The position numbers were made by a program, and so were the translations under genes. The notes beneath the pieces were generated by a model. The model saw only the letters and a list, made by a program, of their open reading frames with translations. It did no database searches and was not told where the DNA came from. Shown here in pieces: positions 55,547 to 64,000 of a stretch of 64,000 nucleotides of DNA. How positions within the stretch are numbered: position 1 is the first letter of the stretch; each line of letters begins with the position of its first letter. Origin of the DNA: Isoetes taiwanensis (Eukaryota; Streptophyta; Lycopodiopsida; Isoetales; Isoetaceae); the NCBI GenBank assembly GCA_021234155.1, contig JAJEKV010000136.1, positions 804,001-868,000 of the forward strand, read 5' to 3'.

Positions 55547-56245
55547 TGTTGGCGGATTTTTCCCACAATCCCCAACAGGTGGCCTCAAAGGCAGAAATCA
55601 GGACCACTTCGATGCTGCAATATGAAATCAAAGGCTTGCAATATGAAATCAGTGTAGAATAAGAGATTTGAAGAAAAACTTGGAATGGAATATCTTTGGG
55701 CCCAAAAGAAAATTCATATAAACACAAGACTTCAAATACAAGAGGGTCCCTCCATGTCTCTGAACCATGGAGGGGCCATTGATCCAGTTCAAGGAGGAGC
55801 TGCCACCATCCCAAGAACTTGGAGCAAGGCAAGAGGAGGAGCTCGTGCTCCTCAAAATTGTTTTATAAACAACACTTTTCATCTTGACCTTTAATTTTTT
55901 GCCTCTTAATCTCCACCTTTGATCCTGCCTCTTCATCTCAACCTTTAACTTCGACCCCTTCATCTCCACCCTTGATCTTGCCTCTTTATCTCAACCTTTA
56001 ATTTTTGCCTTTTTTTAATCTCCACCTTTGATCTTGCCTCTTCATCTTAGCCTTAGATAATGTACCCCTCTTCAACCATTAAAGAATCTTAGAAGCCCTT
56101 AAATTTAAACAACTAGATCTAGGCCCTTTTTTATTTTTTGGCGCCTTAGACCTTTACAACATTTGGGCTTTTATAATCGACCCCCTCAATGGTTCTTTCT
56201 TTTCTCTTTTTTCATGTTGACCGGGTGCCAAAAACCCGGTCAACA
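55547..56245 (-). repeat. 5' LTR of non-autonomous element
   Basis: Ends at 56,245 with a hairpin, TGTTGACCGGGT / ACCCGGTCAACA (56215-56245). Confidence 0.9.
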
Positions 56246-58807
56246 ATCATGAATGGCACCAGCTTGTTCACTCAATCTGGGGGATATACATGCTCGAACC
56301 ATGCAGGGTCCAGTGTTATAGATTTCCTGTTGACAAGCAACCATAACTGCATCCAGGACTTTTACATTGGAGAAAAACTTCTCGAATCAGATCATGCTCC
56401 ATTATTTGTAGACCTGCAGGTATGGTGTAAACCAAAAAGCACAATTTCCAACTTCCATCCTCGGATAAAGGTTAGTCATCAGTTACATAAAGTATACAAG
56501 AGTAAGATAGAGGAATTACTTGCTCAAGCTTACTGGAGCCATGAACTTGTGGAAGATGCCACGCGGTTTACTGGACTGGTGATTCAAGCAGCAAAACATA
56601 CCTTTGGTTGCACTAAAAAACCTGCACAAGGGAGACCAAACAATGCATGGTGGGACTCAGAATGTCAGAAGGCAAGAGACTTACTGCCTGCAGGATGTAT
56701 ACACAAACCAAAATGGTACAAACGCTTAATAAGAGAGAAAAAGCGTGATTATGGCAAAAAAAGGCAATGGGAATTGGGCCAACAATTTAAAGCCTACCCA
56801 AGAACCTTTTGGAGAGCGCTTCGAGGGAAACCCTCGGCGCCAAATTTAGACCCAGATGACCTACTAGATTTAGTAAAAGGTATTTATGAAATCAATGATA
56901 CACAAGGGATGTGTTTTGCTGTGCCACATGCACCTCTATTTACAGAGTCGATCGGATGTTAAGGATGCACTCTCAGCCATGGATAATAATAATAAGGCCC
57001 ACGATATAGAAGGGATCTGTGTCGAACTTTTCAAATGGGGAGGCCAGATCACTGTATCTGTTCTGACACGCCTGCTAAACCAAAGCCTTCAAGGTGGACT
57101 CCCAGACAACTGGAAGGTAAATCGAGTGCATCCCATCCACAAGGCAGGGGACAAAAAGATTGCAGGGAATTATAGGACTATCCTAATAGGTTCTACTTTC
57201 ACCAAACTCTTGGGAACTCTACTAGAGAGCAAATTGAGCACATGGGTAGAGGAAAATGCAAAAAGATCCCACTATCAGGCGGGTTTTCGGAAGGATCACA
57301 ATACGTTAGACCATGCTTTAGCCCTCCTTGTGATAATAGAGAAGGCAAAGAATCCGAACACAGCCTTGTATGTGGCATTCGTGGACTTTTCCAAAGCATT
57401 CGATAATGTCTCAAGAAAGGAACTAGGCAAGAGGATGGTGCAGTTAAAAGTTCCCGATGAGCTCAAGGAAGCTCTCAATTGTATGAGGAAGTACTGGTGA
57501 CGATGACTTGGGACCTCAATGCAATGATCAGAAACAATGTAGGCGTCCGCCAAGGCTGTCCCTTGTCGCCCACTTTGTTCGGGCTGTTCATAGATGAACT
57601 GGATGATTGGCTGCGTTCCAAATCACTATATGGCACACAGTTAGGCATCTACCTAGTTCAACTGCTACTATACGCAGACGACATAGTGATGCTTGCAAAT
57701 AAGAAATCTGTTTTACAAAAGCATTTGAATGAACTGGAAGAATTCTGCCAGGCCAAAAAGATGAAAGTAAATGTTGCAAAGACCAAAATCATGGTTTTCG
57801 GGACCAGAGACAGACCAAATTTTGTCTATCAAGGCTAGGTGATCGAGGTTGTAGAAAACTTCAAATATTTAGGCATTGACTTCACCTCCAATTACAAATG
57901 GAAAGAATGTATAAAGCGGCGCGTCACATGAGGTAAATCTGCTCTCAATGCAATGCTGGCCAAGTGCTCAAGTTTATCTCTGAATGACTGGATGCTCAGA
58001 AAGACGTTGTTTAAGACATTGGTCAGAACAGTAGTTTTGTACGGCTCACCTATATGGGGACCTGGTACATCTGCAAAATTGTGGGGGCAGATAGAATCAG
58101 TTCAGAAATTATACATCTGTGGAGAGCTAGGCATCAAGAGCACGATCCCTTACTCTATCATGCTAGCCGAGACGGGGATGTTTCCCCTAGAAATGGATGC
58201 TTTATATCACACTATCAATTATGTAAACAGACTAAAGAGACAGTCACATGAAAGATTACCTTGTCAAGCCATGGAAATTTCAGCCAACCAGGGATGGTAT
58301 CACGAGGTTCTGGCATGGGCCGCAAGATGGGGCATCACAGAAACAAATTGGCCACAAGAGAAAAATGAAGCCCGGTTGATACTAGAGCAGCAAGCAATCC
58401 ATCTGTTATGGGAGAAACAGGGGAGCCGGATGGTCCACTACAGAATGAAAATCAATTCCATGGAGCGTTACACGGATCAGGGGTACCTAGTAGCAGCCAT
58501 TTCGAAGAGGCTGAAACAAATAACTGCCAGGTATCGGGTGAGTTCACATAGATTAGAATATGAGACAGGTCGATGGGCAAAAATACCAGCTGAAAATCGC
58601 ACATGCAAACTTTGTGATTCGGACACAATAGAAGATGAAGATCATGTATTTACAGGTTGTCCAGCATACAGAGGTATCAGGGAAAATTTCGGCATTCATG
58701 CACCCAAGTTTTGCTCTTTATTTAAGTTAGATACATTAAACACATGTTTATACATAAAAACGGTTGATGATCACCGTTTTTTCTTGCTGAAAATTAAGGA
58801 TACGTGA
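56246..58807 (+). pseudogene. LINE ORF2: endonuclease end, reverse transcriptase, zinc knuckle
   Basis: Endonuclease C-terminus: SSVIDFLLTSN and ESDHAPLFVDL (catalytic SDH). Reverse transcriptase: VNRVHPIHKAGDKK, YRTILIGSTFTKLLG, AFVDFSKAFDNV (first Asp), RQGCPLSPTLFGLFIDEL and YADDIVMLA (catalytic YADD, about 57,673). C-terminal: VLYGSPIWGP and a zinc motif CKLCDSDTIEDEDHVFTGCP. The frame is broken near 56,950, 57,490, 57,838 and 57,930. Domain order and the APE-type endonuclease identify a non-LTR retrotransposon of the plant L1/RTE-like kind; subclade not assigned. Confidence 0.88.
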
Positions 58808-58877
58808 ACTATTGTAATCAGGCTCTATGGCCTTTAAGGCCCCAAAGGGCTCAGAAATATTATTATTATTATTATTA

Positions 58878-59428
58878 TTATATATGGTATCAAACTCCTC
58901 TTGCTTTTGTATCTTAAGCAGTTTCATGTGCACCCTTGGTATGCTGCTCAATCCTCTAATAAAAGAGGCTACAAGATGCAAAGTATGGTTAGGTACCTTG
59001 TTTACTTGACATTTGACAAGGTATAAGTTGAATCTTGGTCTGCAGCTCAAAAATCAGATCTTGAGGTTCAAGAAGCTTACCAAACCTTGCCAAGAACTTC
59101 TTCACAATCCCATCCCAAGGGTTAGCACCTATGCTAATCACATACTCAAACCATGCTCTCACTTCATCATTCTTGAAGCACTTTTTGAATTCTGAGAATT
59201 TGCATCCTTTCTTGTATCCATATTCCTGGTAACAAAAGTCTTCAAAAAGTTATTAGTATTGATGCTTGGATCAAAAGTAGGAGGAAAAATTGGAACATGG
59301 AGCTCAAAATAGTGACAAGGCATACCTGAGTTTCCTTGAATGTTTACTCCTTGAGGTACATCAAAAGTTTCATGGTTTTCTTGTGTCTCTACATGATCAG
59401 CAAATTTATTTTTTCTCCTTGGAGCCAT
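58878..59428 (-). pseudogene. gypsy gag relic, 5' half
   Basis: Starts MAPRRKNKFADHVE (ATG 59428) like MAPKQKF in the complete gypsy. It keeps YFELHVPIFPPTFDPSINTN (complete copy: FELNVPVPLPAFDSSMSAN) and, after breaks, IRGLSSIPRVHMKLLKIQKQ and FDTIYN at the LINE junction. Confidence 0.82.
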
Positions 59429-59452
59429 GAGTTCTCAAGATCCAGGTAGGAT

Positions 59453-59470
59453 CTTGGTAGGACCTCCAAA
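59453..59470 (-). promoter_or_regulatory. primer binding site of gypsy relic
   Basis: Minus-strand TGGAGGTCCTACCAAGAT, adjoining the LTR end at 59,472; third copy of this site in the window. Confidence 0.7.
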
Positions 59471-59471
59471 A

Positions 59472-59690
59472 TGTTGAAGGTATTCCTGGCAAACCTTCAA
59501 CCTCAATGGTTTAGAACCTCCAGATTGCTTCAGGCAACCACTCTGAGCAAAAATATTGCAAAGAAAAAGCTCAAAGTTTGACTTAGAAGTACTTTTCCAA
59601 TTCAAGAAAAAAGGGACCTCAGCAAAACTTATTTCATTTGCTATCTTATTCAAGTTTCAATATGTAGCATTATAACAGGGGGTTTTTCTT
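59472..59690 (-). repeat. partial 5' LTR of gypsy relic
   Basis: TGTTGAAGGTATTCC start, then GGTTTAGAACCTCCAGAT and TTGCAAAGAAAAAGCTC, paralleling GGTTAGAACCTCCAGATC and TTCCAAAGAAAAAGCTC in the complete element's LTR. Similarity fades after about 59,690; the outer LTR end was not found. Confidence 0.7.
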
Positions 59691-60179
59691 TCTGTTTTTG
59701 TACTGTTTTCTCTAAGGTTTTCATATGATTTGGTGGCCGTATTCATCCAGGTGTACTAAATAGTATTTCTAGGGTGCACCCTTTTGTCAGCCGTTGATTT
59801 TAGAAAAGGGGGCAAATCCTGTGGTTGAGGCTTCTTTATTTTTGGTTCTTCCATTATTTTTAGGGTTTGTAGCAAACACAAGGAAAACATGGAACCCGGG
59901 TAACATTTAGGGCTAGGCCTTCTGGAGCCGAGGTTGCTGCCATTCATCCTTCTGGAGCCGAGGTTGTTGCCGTTCATCCTTTTGCACAGTTTGTTTGGTG
60001 GGTTTTTTTTTCCCCTCCTCTTTGATGCCGGATTCATCCACGAAGCTTCTGCTGCACAGAATCACGTTATCTCCATCTTGTGCCGCCCGCCTCGCCTTTG
60101 TTTCAAAGATGATTTTCACGAGTTCTCCCTCGGTGCTTTTTTTAGAGCCTACTTATACCCTTCCTCGGTGCGCCGGTTG

Positions 60180-60660
60180 AAGGTATGCTTATGAAAGCAA
60201 TGGCGGAAGCTATCAACAATGGAGCAATTCTTGCTTGCATCCTTGTCACGGCAGAATATCTAGGTTGTAGAAGCGTGGATCTGTAGAACCTTGCGAAATG
60301 GGCACTTGGAAAGGGAAAAACATCCGGCCGTCATTGGTCATGATCGTTTTTTGTCCAAGCTGCGTTAATGACGAGGTAAGGATTGATAATAAGGTTGTTT
60401 TGCATACCTGTGAAAGCTTGATTGAAGCCAATCAAGTATTTTGCAAGGTTACAAGACCAAGTGAGTATACTTGGAATGCAATTATTGATGCCCATGCCAA
60501 GCTTGGGGAACTGGATTTGGCCTTTCAGTTTTATGATAAAATCGAGATCAGACGCATCGAGCGGATAAGTTTACATTCTTAAGCATGTTGAAGGGTTGCA
60601 GCATCACAAGCCACTATTTCAATTTCATTCAGCCTGTTCTTACATATCTCAGGAATTCCA
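60180..60660 (+). pseudogene. PPR protein relic
   Basis: Contains one well-formed pentatricopeptide repeat: EANQVFCKVTRPSEYTWNAI then IDAHAKLGELDLAFQFYDKI. After a one-base shift, ADKFTFLSMLKGCSITS begins the next repeat. The preceding CNDEVRIDNKVVLHTCESL also fits. PPR proteins act in organelle RNA processing; with about two repeats and a frameshift this is a fragment. It lies right beside a retrotransposon relic, so it may be a captured or truncated copy. Confidence 0.65.
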
Positions 60661-60801
60661 TGTTGTATTGCTCTTTATATTTTATGTCTGACGGCATTCT
60701 CCCTCACCATTTGAGATGAAGCAAGGATCTGCAGCAGCATAGACACCCACAACTGGGTATGTATTTGGTTCTGTAAATTAAATTCTTGCTTTCATTCCAA
60801 A

Positions 60802-60829
60802 CTAGAAAAAGTGCCCAGCGTTGCTGGGC
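60802..60829 (-). mobile_element. Helitron-type 3' terminus
   Basis: On the minus strand GCCCAGCAACGCTGGGC forms a 7-bp hairpin, followed by seven bases (ACTTTTT) and CTAG, then T. Helitrons end with a short hairpin, about 10 bases and CTRR, inserting before a T. The 5' (TC) end, which would lie to the right, was not located, so element length is unknown. Confidence 0.5.
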
Positions 60830-62399
60830 TTTTTGTCATGATTGAATTTAAAGACTAATTAAGATATGGTTGAGAATGCCTAGTTGGGCATATATGGTCG
60901 TTCATATAAATTGAAGTTTAAAATTATCCTTTAAGAGCCCTATATCATCTTACATTCATTATGCCGGCGTATCTATGTCTCAACTTTGCATGTTATCTTG
61001 CAAGGCTACCATACCATTAGCTCTCATCGGCACTTTTTCAAAGTGATTTCTTTGTTGGAGTCTAGAGGATATCATGGAACGTTTGCATAATGTATATTTC
61101 TCTTTGCGACAATGAATGTTAATATTTGTCGATAATTTCTTGTAGATTGGCATCCTTGTTGGTCGAGGACCTATATGGGTGCATAGTCTATTAAACGTTC
61201 GGCAAATGGTATTTGTAGAAGTTAATGCTTTCATATGCTACTTACCACTGGTGAGTTGTTGTTGTGTATGTTGTTTTGTGTATATGTTCCTCAATAACCA
61301 CATCTTCCTGCAAATGGGGAGGTTAATGCTTTTAGATGTATTGTTATTGAGTTATGTTGCAAAACCAAGAAATTGTTTGCAAAACCATATGTCCCTGGAA
61401 ATGGAATTTTTGAAGGCTAATGCTTGTAGATCAGTTGTTTCTATGATTAGGTGTTTATTGATTGTGTGTTGTTGTTTGTTTGTTGTCTTTGATGTTGTAA
61501 TTGTCGACATCATGTACATGGGTTCCTCGACAATCACATCTTCCTGCAAATGGGATTTGTAAAGATGCGTGCATTTATTTGACTTGTTATTTAGTTATAA
61601 TTTAGTGCTTACCAATGTCGAGTCATTGGATGATTTGGAAGTGATTGTTCTTTAAAGGTTCATGCATCATTTTCTACATATTTTTTACATGTTGATTGTA
61701 AAACATTTCATAATGAGTTTACATCCACATTTTTTTTTTAATAATAGAACTATATATGGAATTGTTCTTTTATTTTGTGGTAAAAGAAATAAATAGATGT
61801 GATAATTTGTTTATGCACATTATCGCGAGGCAACTCGTGGGCTATAAGGCAGTTTTTGTGAGGCGACTGATGGGTAATAAGGCAAACAGCCATTGCTCTG
61901 TTGTTTCTGTACTATATTAGGGGATGGTCGTGCCTAATATGGATGTTATCACTTAAAGCAAAAAATAGATATTGTTCATGCCAAAGAACAAACCCAAGGA
62001 CATAATCAAAAGACAATGCAATGGAAGCAAAAGTACGAGGAATGCCTAAATTGCTTGTGGATGGGACCTACAAAGCAAAATAATGTGTTCTCAACTTACA
62101 TTCCTTTTGCATTTATTTAGTGTTGTAAGGCACAATAATGGTGGCTATATAATCCACTATTCTAATGGTTTCACAATTTATGATGCAAACAAAAATAGAG
62201 GTGTGTAATACACGAACTCATAAGTTTCGAACTCTTAAGTTTCAGATACGTGAAAGTGGCCTTATTATTTTTTGTGGCCATAGATAGTGGTGTATAACAT
62301 TTGAAAGTTTAACATATAACTTAAATCTCTGCTGAGAATATTACTTTTAAAAGAATAGAGAACTTAATATGGTAAACAGAATAAAAGAATAAAGAATTT
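60830..62399. other. no gene recognised
   Basis: A weak direct repeat, CACATCTTCCTGCAAATGGG, occurs at 61,300 and 61,537, with related flanks (TTCCTCAATAACCA / TTCCTCGACAATCA). A GAGGC(A/G)ACT...GGGTATAAGGCA-like duplication lies near 61,827-61,885. May be Helitron interior. Confidence 0.4.
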
Positions 62400-62402
62400 A
62401 TC

Positions 62403-62589
62403 AACCAACAATTACACTTGAGGTTTCCTGAGCCTCTGAGCAAGCTGGTCCAAGAAGAGTGCCAGCACAGTCCTCAAGCAGCCTTACAACTCCCTTGGAT
62501 GGAATAACTGGAGGTCCTTGCGATACCATGGGGCATGCACTGATTCCCTTAATATGGAAGATCATTTTGACACTGGTGACCTAAAATAG
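62403..62589 (-). CDS. candidate terminal exon of an unknown gene
   Basis: After a TTTTAG acceptor at about 62,581 the frame reads KMIFHIKGISACPMVSQGPP and VVRLLEDCAGTLLGPACSEA to a TGA/TAA near 62,403. Composition is protein-like, but no domain was recognised and no upstream exon could be joined. Confidence 0.3.
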
Positions 62590-64000
62590 GGTTTGCACCT
62601 TTAAAACCATATTTCTTGCCTCATGCTTGGCAGGAACACACCACTCAATCTTGGCATAAACATGTCTGATATTGCATAGTATTCTCAGTTTGCGTATATT
62701 GCACAGTATCTCCAATCTTTGTATGATCTTGTCATGGCTTTCAAGATTACCACATAGAACTAACATACTTGCTATATATCCCTATTGTGTATCCTCTTAG
62801 TATGAATCCCTGAATCAATTTCAAAACATACGTCCTTGTAGTGCCTACAAATTGTGGAGGCAAGTGCAACAAAATCAAGAAGAAGAAGATGGCGCTCCTG
62901 CAAATTGATGCCTTGGAAAGACCTCCGTAATTATATAAAAAAATGTGACCTCATTTGAACTGAGTCTCACCATCATCAGAGTTATACCATAGAAGTTTTT
63001 CTGGCCTTAAAGAGGATTACCTAATATTCAGTAAGTTCCCATGCAGGCCTGTCAATTTGCATCCATTTCTTTCTTGAATAAGCATATAGAAGTTCTTGAC
63101 ATGTGGAGTATGTTGTTATTTCGTTAAAATGTTGCGCATAAAATACACTAAGAAATATTCAGGAATATGCAACGAAGTATCTCTACGAAAGAAAAGCTTC
63201 TTGCTGCAGACATTAAGTTCTTATAGCTGTCATTTAGAAAGAAGAGGGGCCTTAGACTCAATAGAGCTAGACAGTCGTTCTACACATCAGACAGTTTTAC
63301 CGAGTTTCTCAGACTTGTATGACACATCTCAGCCTGTATGTAAAATTATAAAATTGGAAAGAGCAAAAATACTAAATAGTCTAAAACTTATCTGTCATTG
63401 CTTGAACTCATCCGTGCAAAGGAATAAAAACCTTAGAAGACCTGCGTTAGTATTCACATAGGTGGAAAATTAAAGAAATTCTGCTTTATCAAGGTAGAGA
63501 TCTTATTTGTCGTGCATTGTAATCTTACCATTGCGAAGAATAACATTACACCTAAAATACATGACAATAGGATGCAGAACATGTATAGGAAAACAAAGAA
63601 GAGCTAGCATGCTTTAAATCTCTTGAGGTAGCTACCGGCAGCAGATATCTCCTTTTGGATTAGATACGAATATGCATTATTAAAAAGATATTAGGTGAAT
63701 TTAGAATCTGTTCAAACCTTCTCCAAAATATATGCAGAAGAAATAGTCAAACTCTGCTTAAGGCAGATCCATCGTTTCCTCTTAGAAGGAAACAACTTTG
63801 CATGAAGAAAGGGCATTGTCGAAATTCGTTCGTATTACAGGACATCTATATTCTAAACATAAGATGATCAATACACAAATGGCATAAACGTATATCCATA
63901 CCCCAGAAACTCGCTTCCATAGTCGCCTTCCTATGAGTTCCCCGTTTGCCAATGACATACTTTTCTGCTACCTGCTATCGTTGGGAAAAAGACATACTCT
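62590..64000. other. no gene recognised
   Basis: AT-rich. A 121-codon plus-strand frame (63096-63461) has no domain and is not called. Confidence 0.4.

Larger units (their letters stand above)
52894..56245 (-). mobile_element. non-autonomous LTR retrotransposon
   Basis: Two 699-bp LTRs (52894-53592, 55547-56245), TGTTGG/TGTTGA ends and CAACA, flanked by ATCAT on both sides (52889-52893, 56246-56250). The internal region is only about 1.95 kb with no gag, pol or integrase motif, so it depends on another element for movement. It shares the primer-binding sequence and the LTR-adjacent ATTTT(T/C)TTGTTT-GAGA motif with the gypsy at 14-25 kb, which indicates the same broad family and the minus orientation. 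Confidence 0.9.
52812..58877 (+). mobile_element. 5'-truncated LINE inserted in gypsy gag
   Basis: Begins inside the endonuclease domain at 52,812 and ends in an (ATT)n tail at 58,855-58,877. It is interrupted by an LTR element (52894-56245). Gag sequence flanks both ends: the two gag halves join at FDTIYN/AF. TTATA borders both sides (52807-52811 and 58878-58882) and may be the target duplication, though the ATT tail makes the right copy ambiguous. Insertion polarity is opposite to the gypsy host. Confidence 0.85.

Noticed and set aside
61900-61930. TCTGTACTATATTAGGGG as a Helitron 5' end
   Set aside because: It resembles some Helitron starts, but orientation does not fit the 3' end at 60,802 and no matching terminus was found to the right.
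63096-63461. 121-codon frame near the right end
   Set aside because: No domain, unremarkable composition, and no splice context on its strand.

Overview
The window is nuclear DNA of a land plant. Two host genes have plant-type GT-AG introns of 63 bp to about 1 kb. One of them encodes a plastid-type armadillo-repeat protein. There is a pentatricopeptide-repeat (PPR) relic, and LTR, LINE, pogo-like and Helitron-like elements make up most of the rest. Transposon load and protein style fit a fern, lycophyte or bryophyte better than a crop angiosperm, but the species cannot be fixed from sequence alone. All exon joins below come from reading splice signals and frames by eye.

Layout. 1-12 kb: no intact gene; decayed LINE pieces (endonuclease part at 1.7-2.3 kb, 3' end at 8.9-9.9 kb) and several small tandem repeats. 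12.5-26 kb: a decayed pogo/Tigger-type transposase gene, split by a 10.6-kb Ty3/gypsy retrotransposon (14,191-24,784, minus strand, two 1.9-kb LTRs, 5-bp target duplication CCTCT). 27.1-28.9 kb: a four-exon gene for an RNA polymerase I subunit of the A49 family. 29.4-30.75 kb: two recent tandem duplications. 31.5-43.26 kb: an 11.75-kb DNA transposon with matching terminal inverted repeats. 44.0-44.75 kb: an array of foldbacks that looks like a small-RNA precursor locus. 45.2-49.5 kb: a nine-exon armadillo-repeat gene on the minus strand. 51.4-60 kb: a three-level nest (gypsy relic, LINE inside it, non-autonomous LTR element inside the LINE). 60.2-60.7 kb: PPR relic. 60.8 kb: Helitron-type 3' terminus. 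61-64 kb: little recognisable.

The most unusual part is the 31.5-43.26 kb element. Its left arm carries a transposase-like gene on the plus strand. Facing it on the minus strand is a row of small cargo genes: several related coiled-coil proteins that start MASSSSS or similar, an acidic protein, a divergent histone H3 with a very long N-terminal tail, a short unknown protein and a BAH-like protein. The cargo genes are separated by at least thirteen imperfect palindromes of nearly constant size (about 63-69 bp). Their arms resemble GATCACACGACGCGAAA / TTTCGCGTCGTGTGATC and their centres are mostly unrelated. Four of the coiled-coil cargo genes have a TATA box 80-99 bp before the ATG, so each looks like a self-contained transcription cassette. 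One cassette has been tandemly duplicated together with its palindromes. Several cargo frames carry stops or frameshifts, so this copy is probably decaying, but the organisation looks like a modular cargo system in a eukaryotic DNA transposon.
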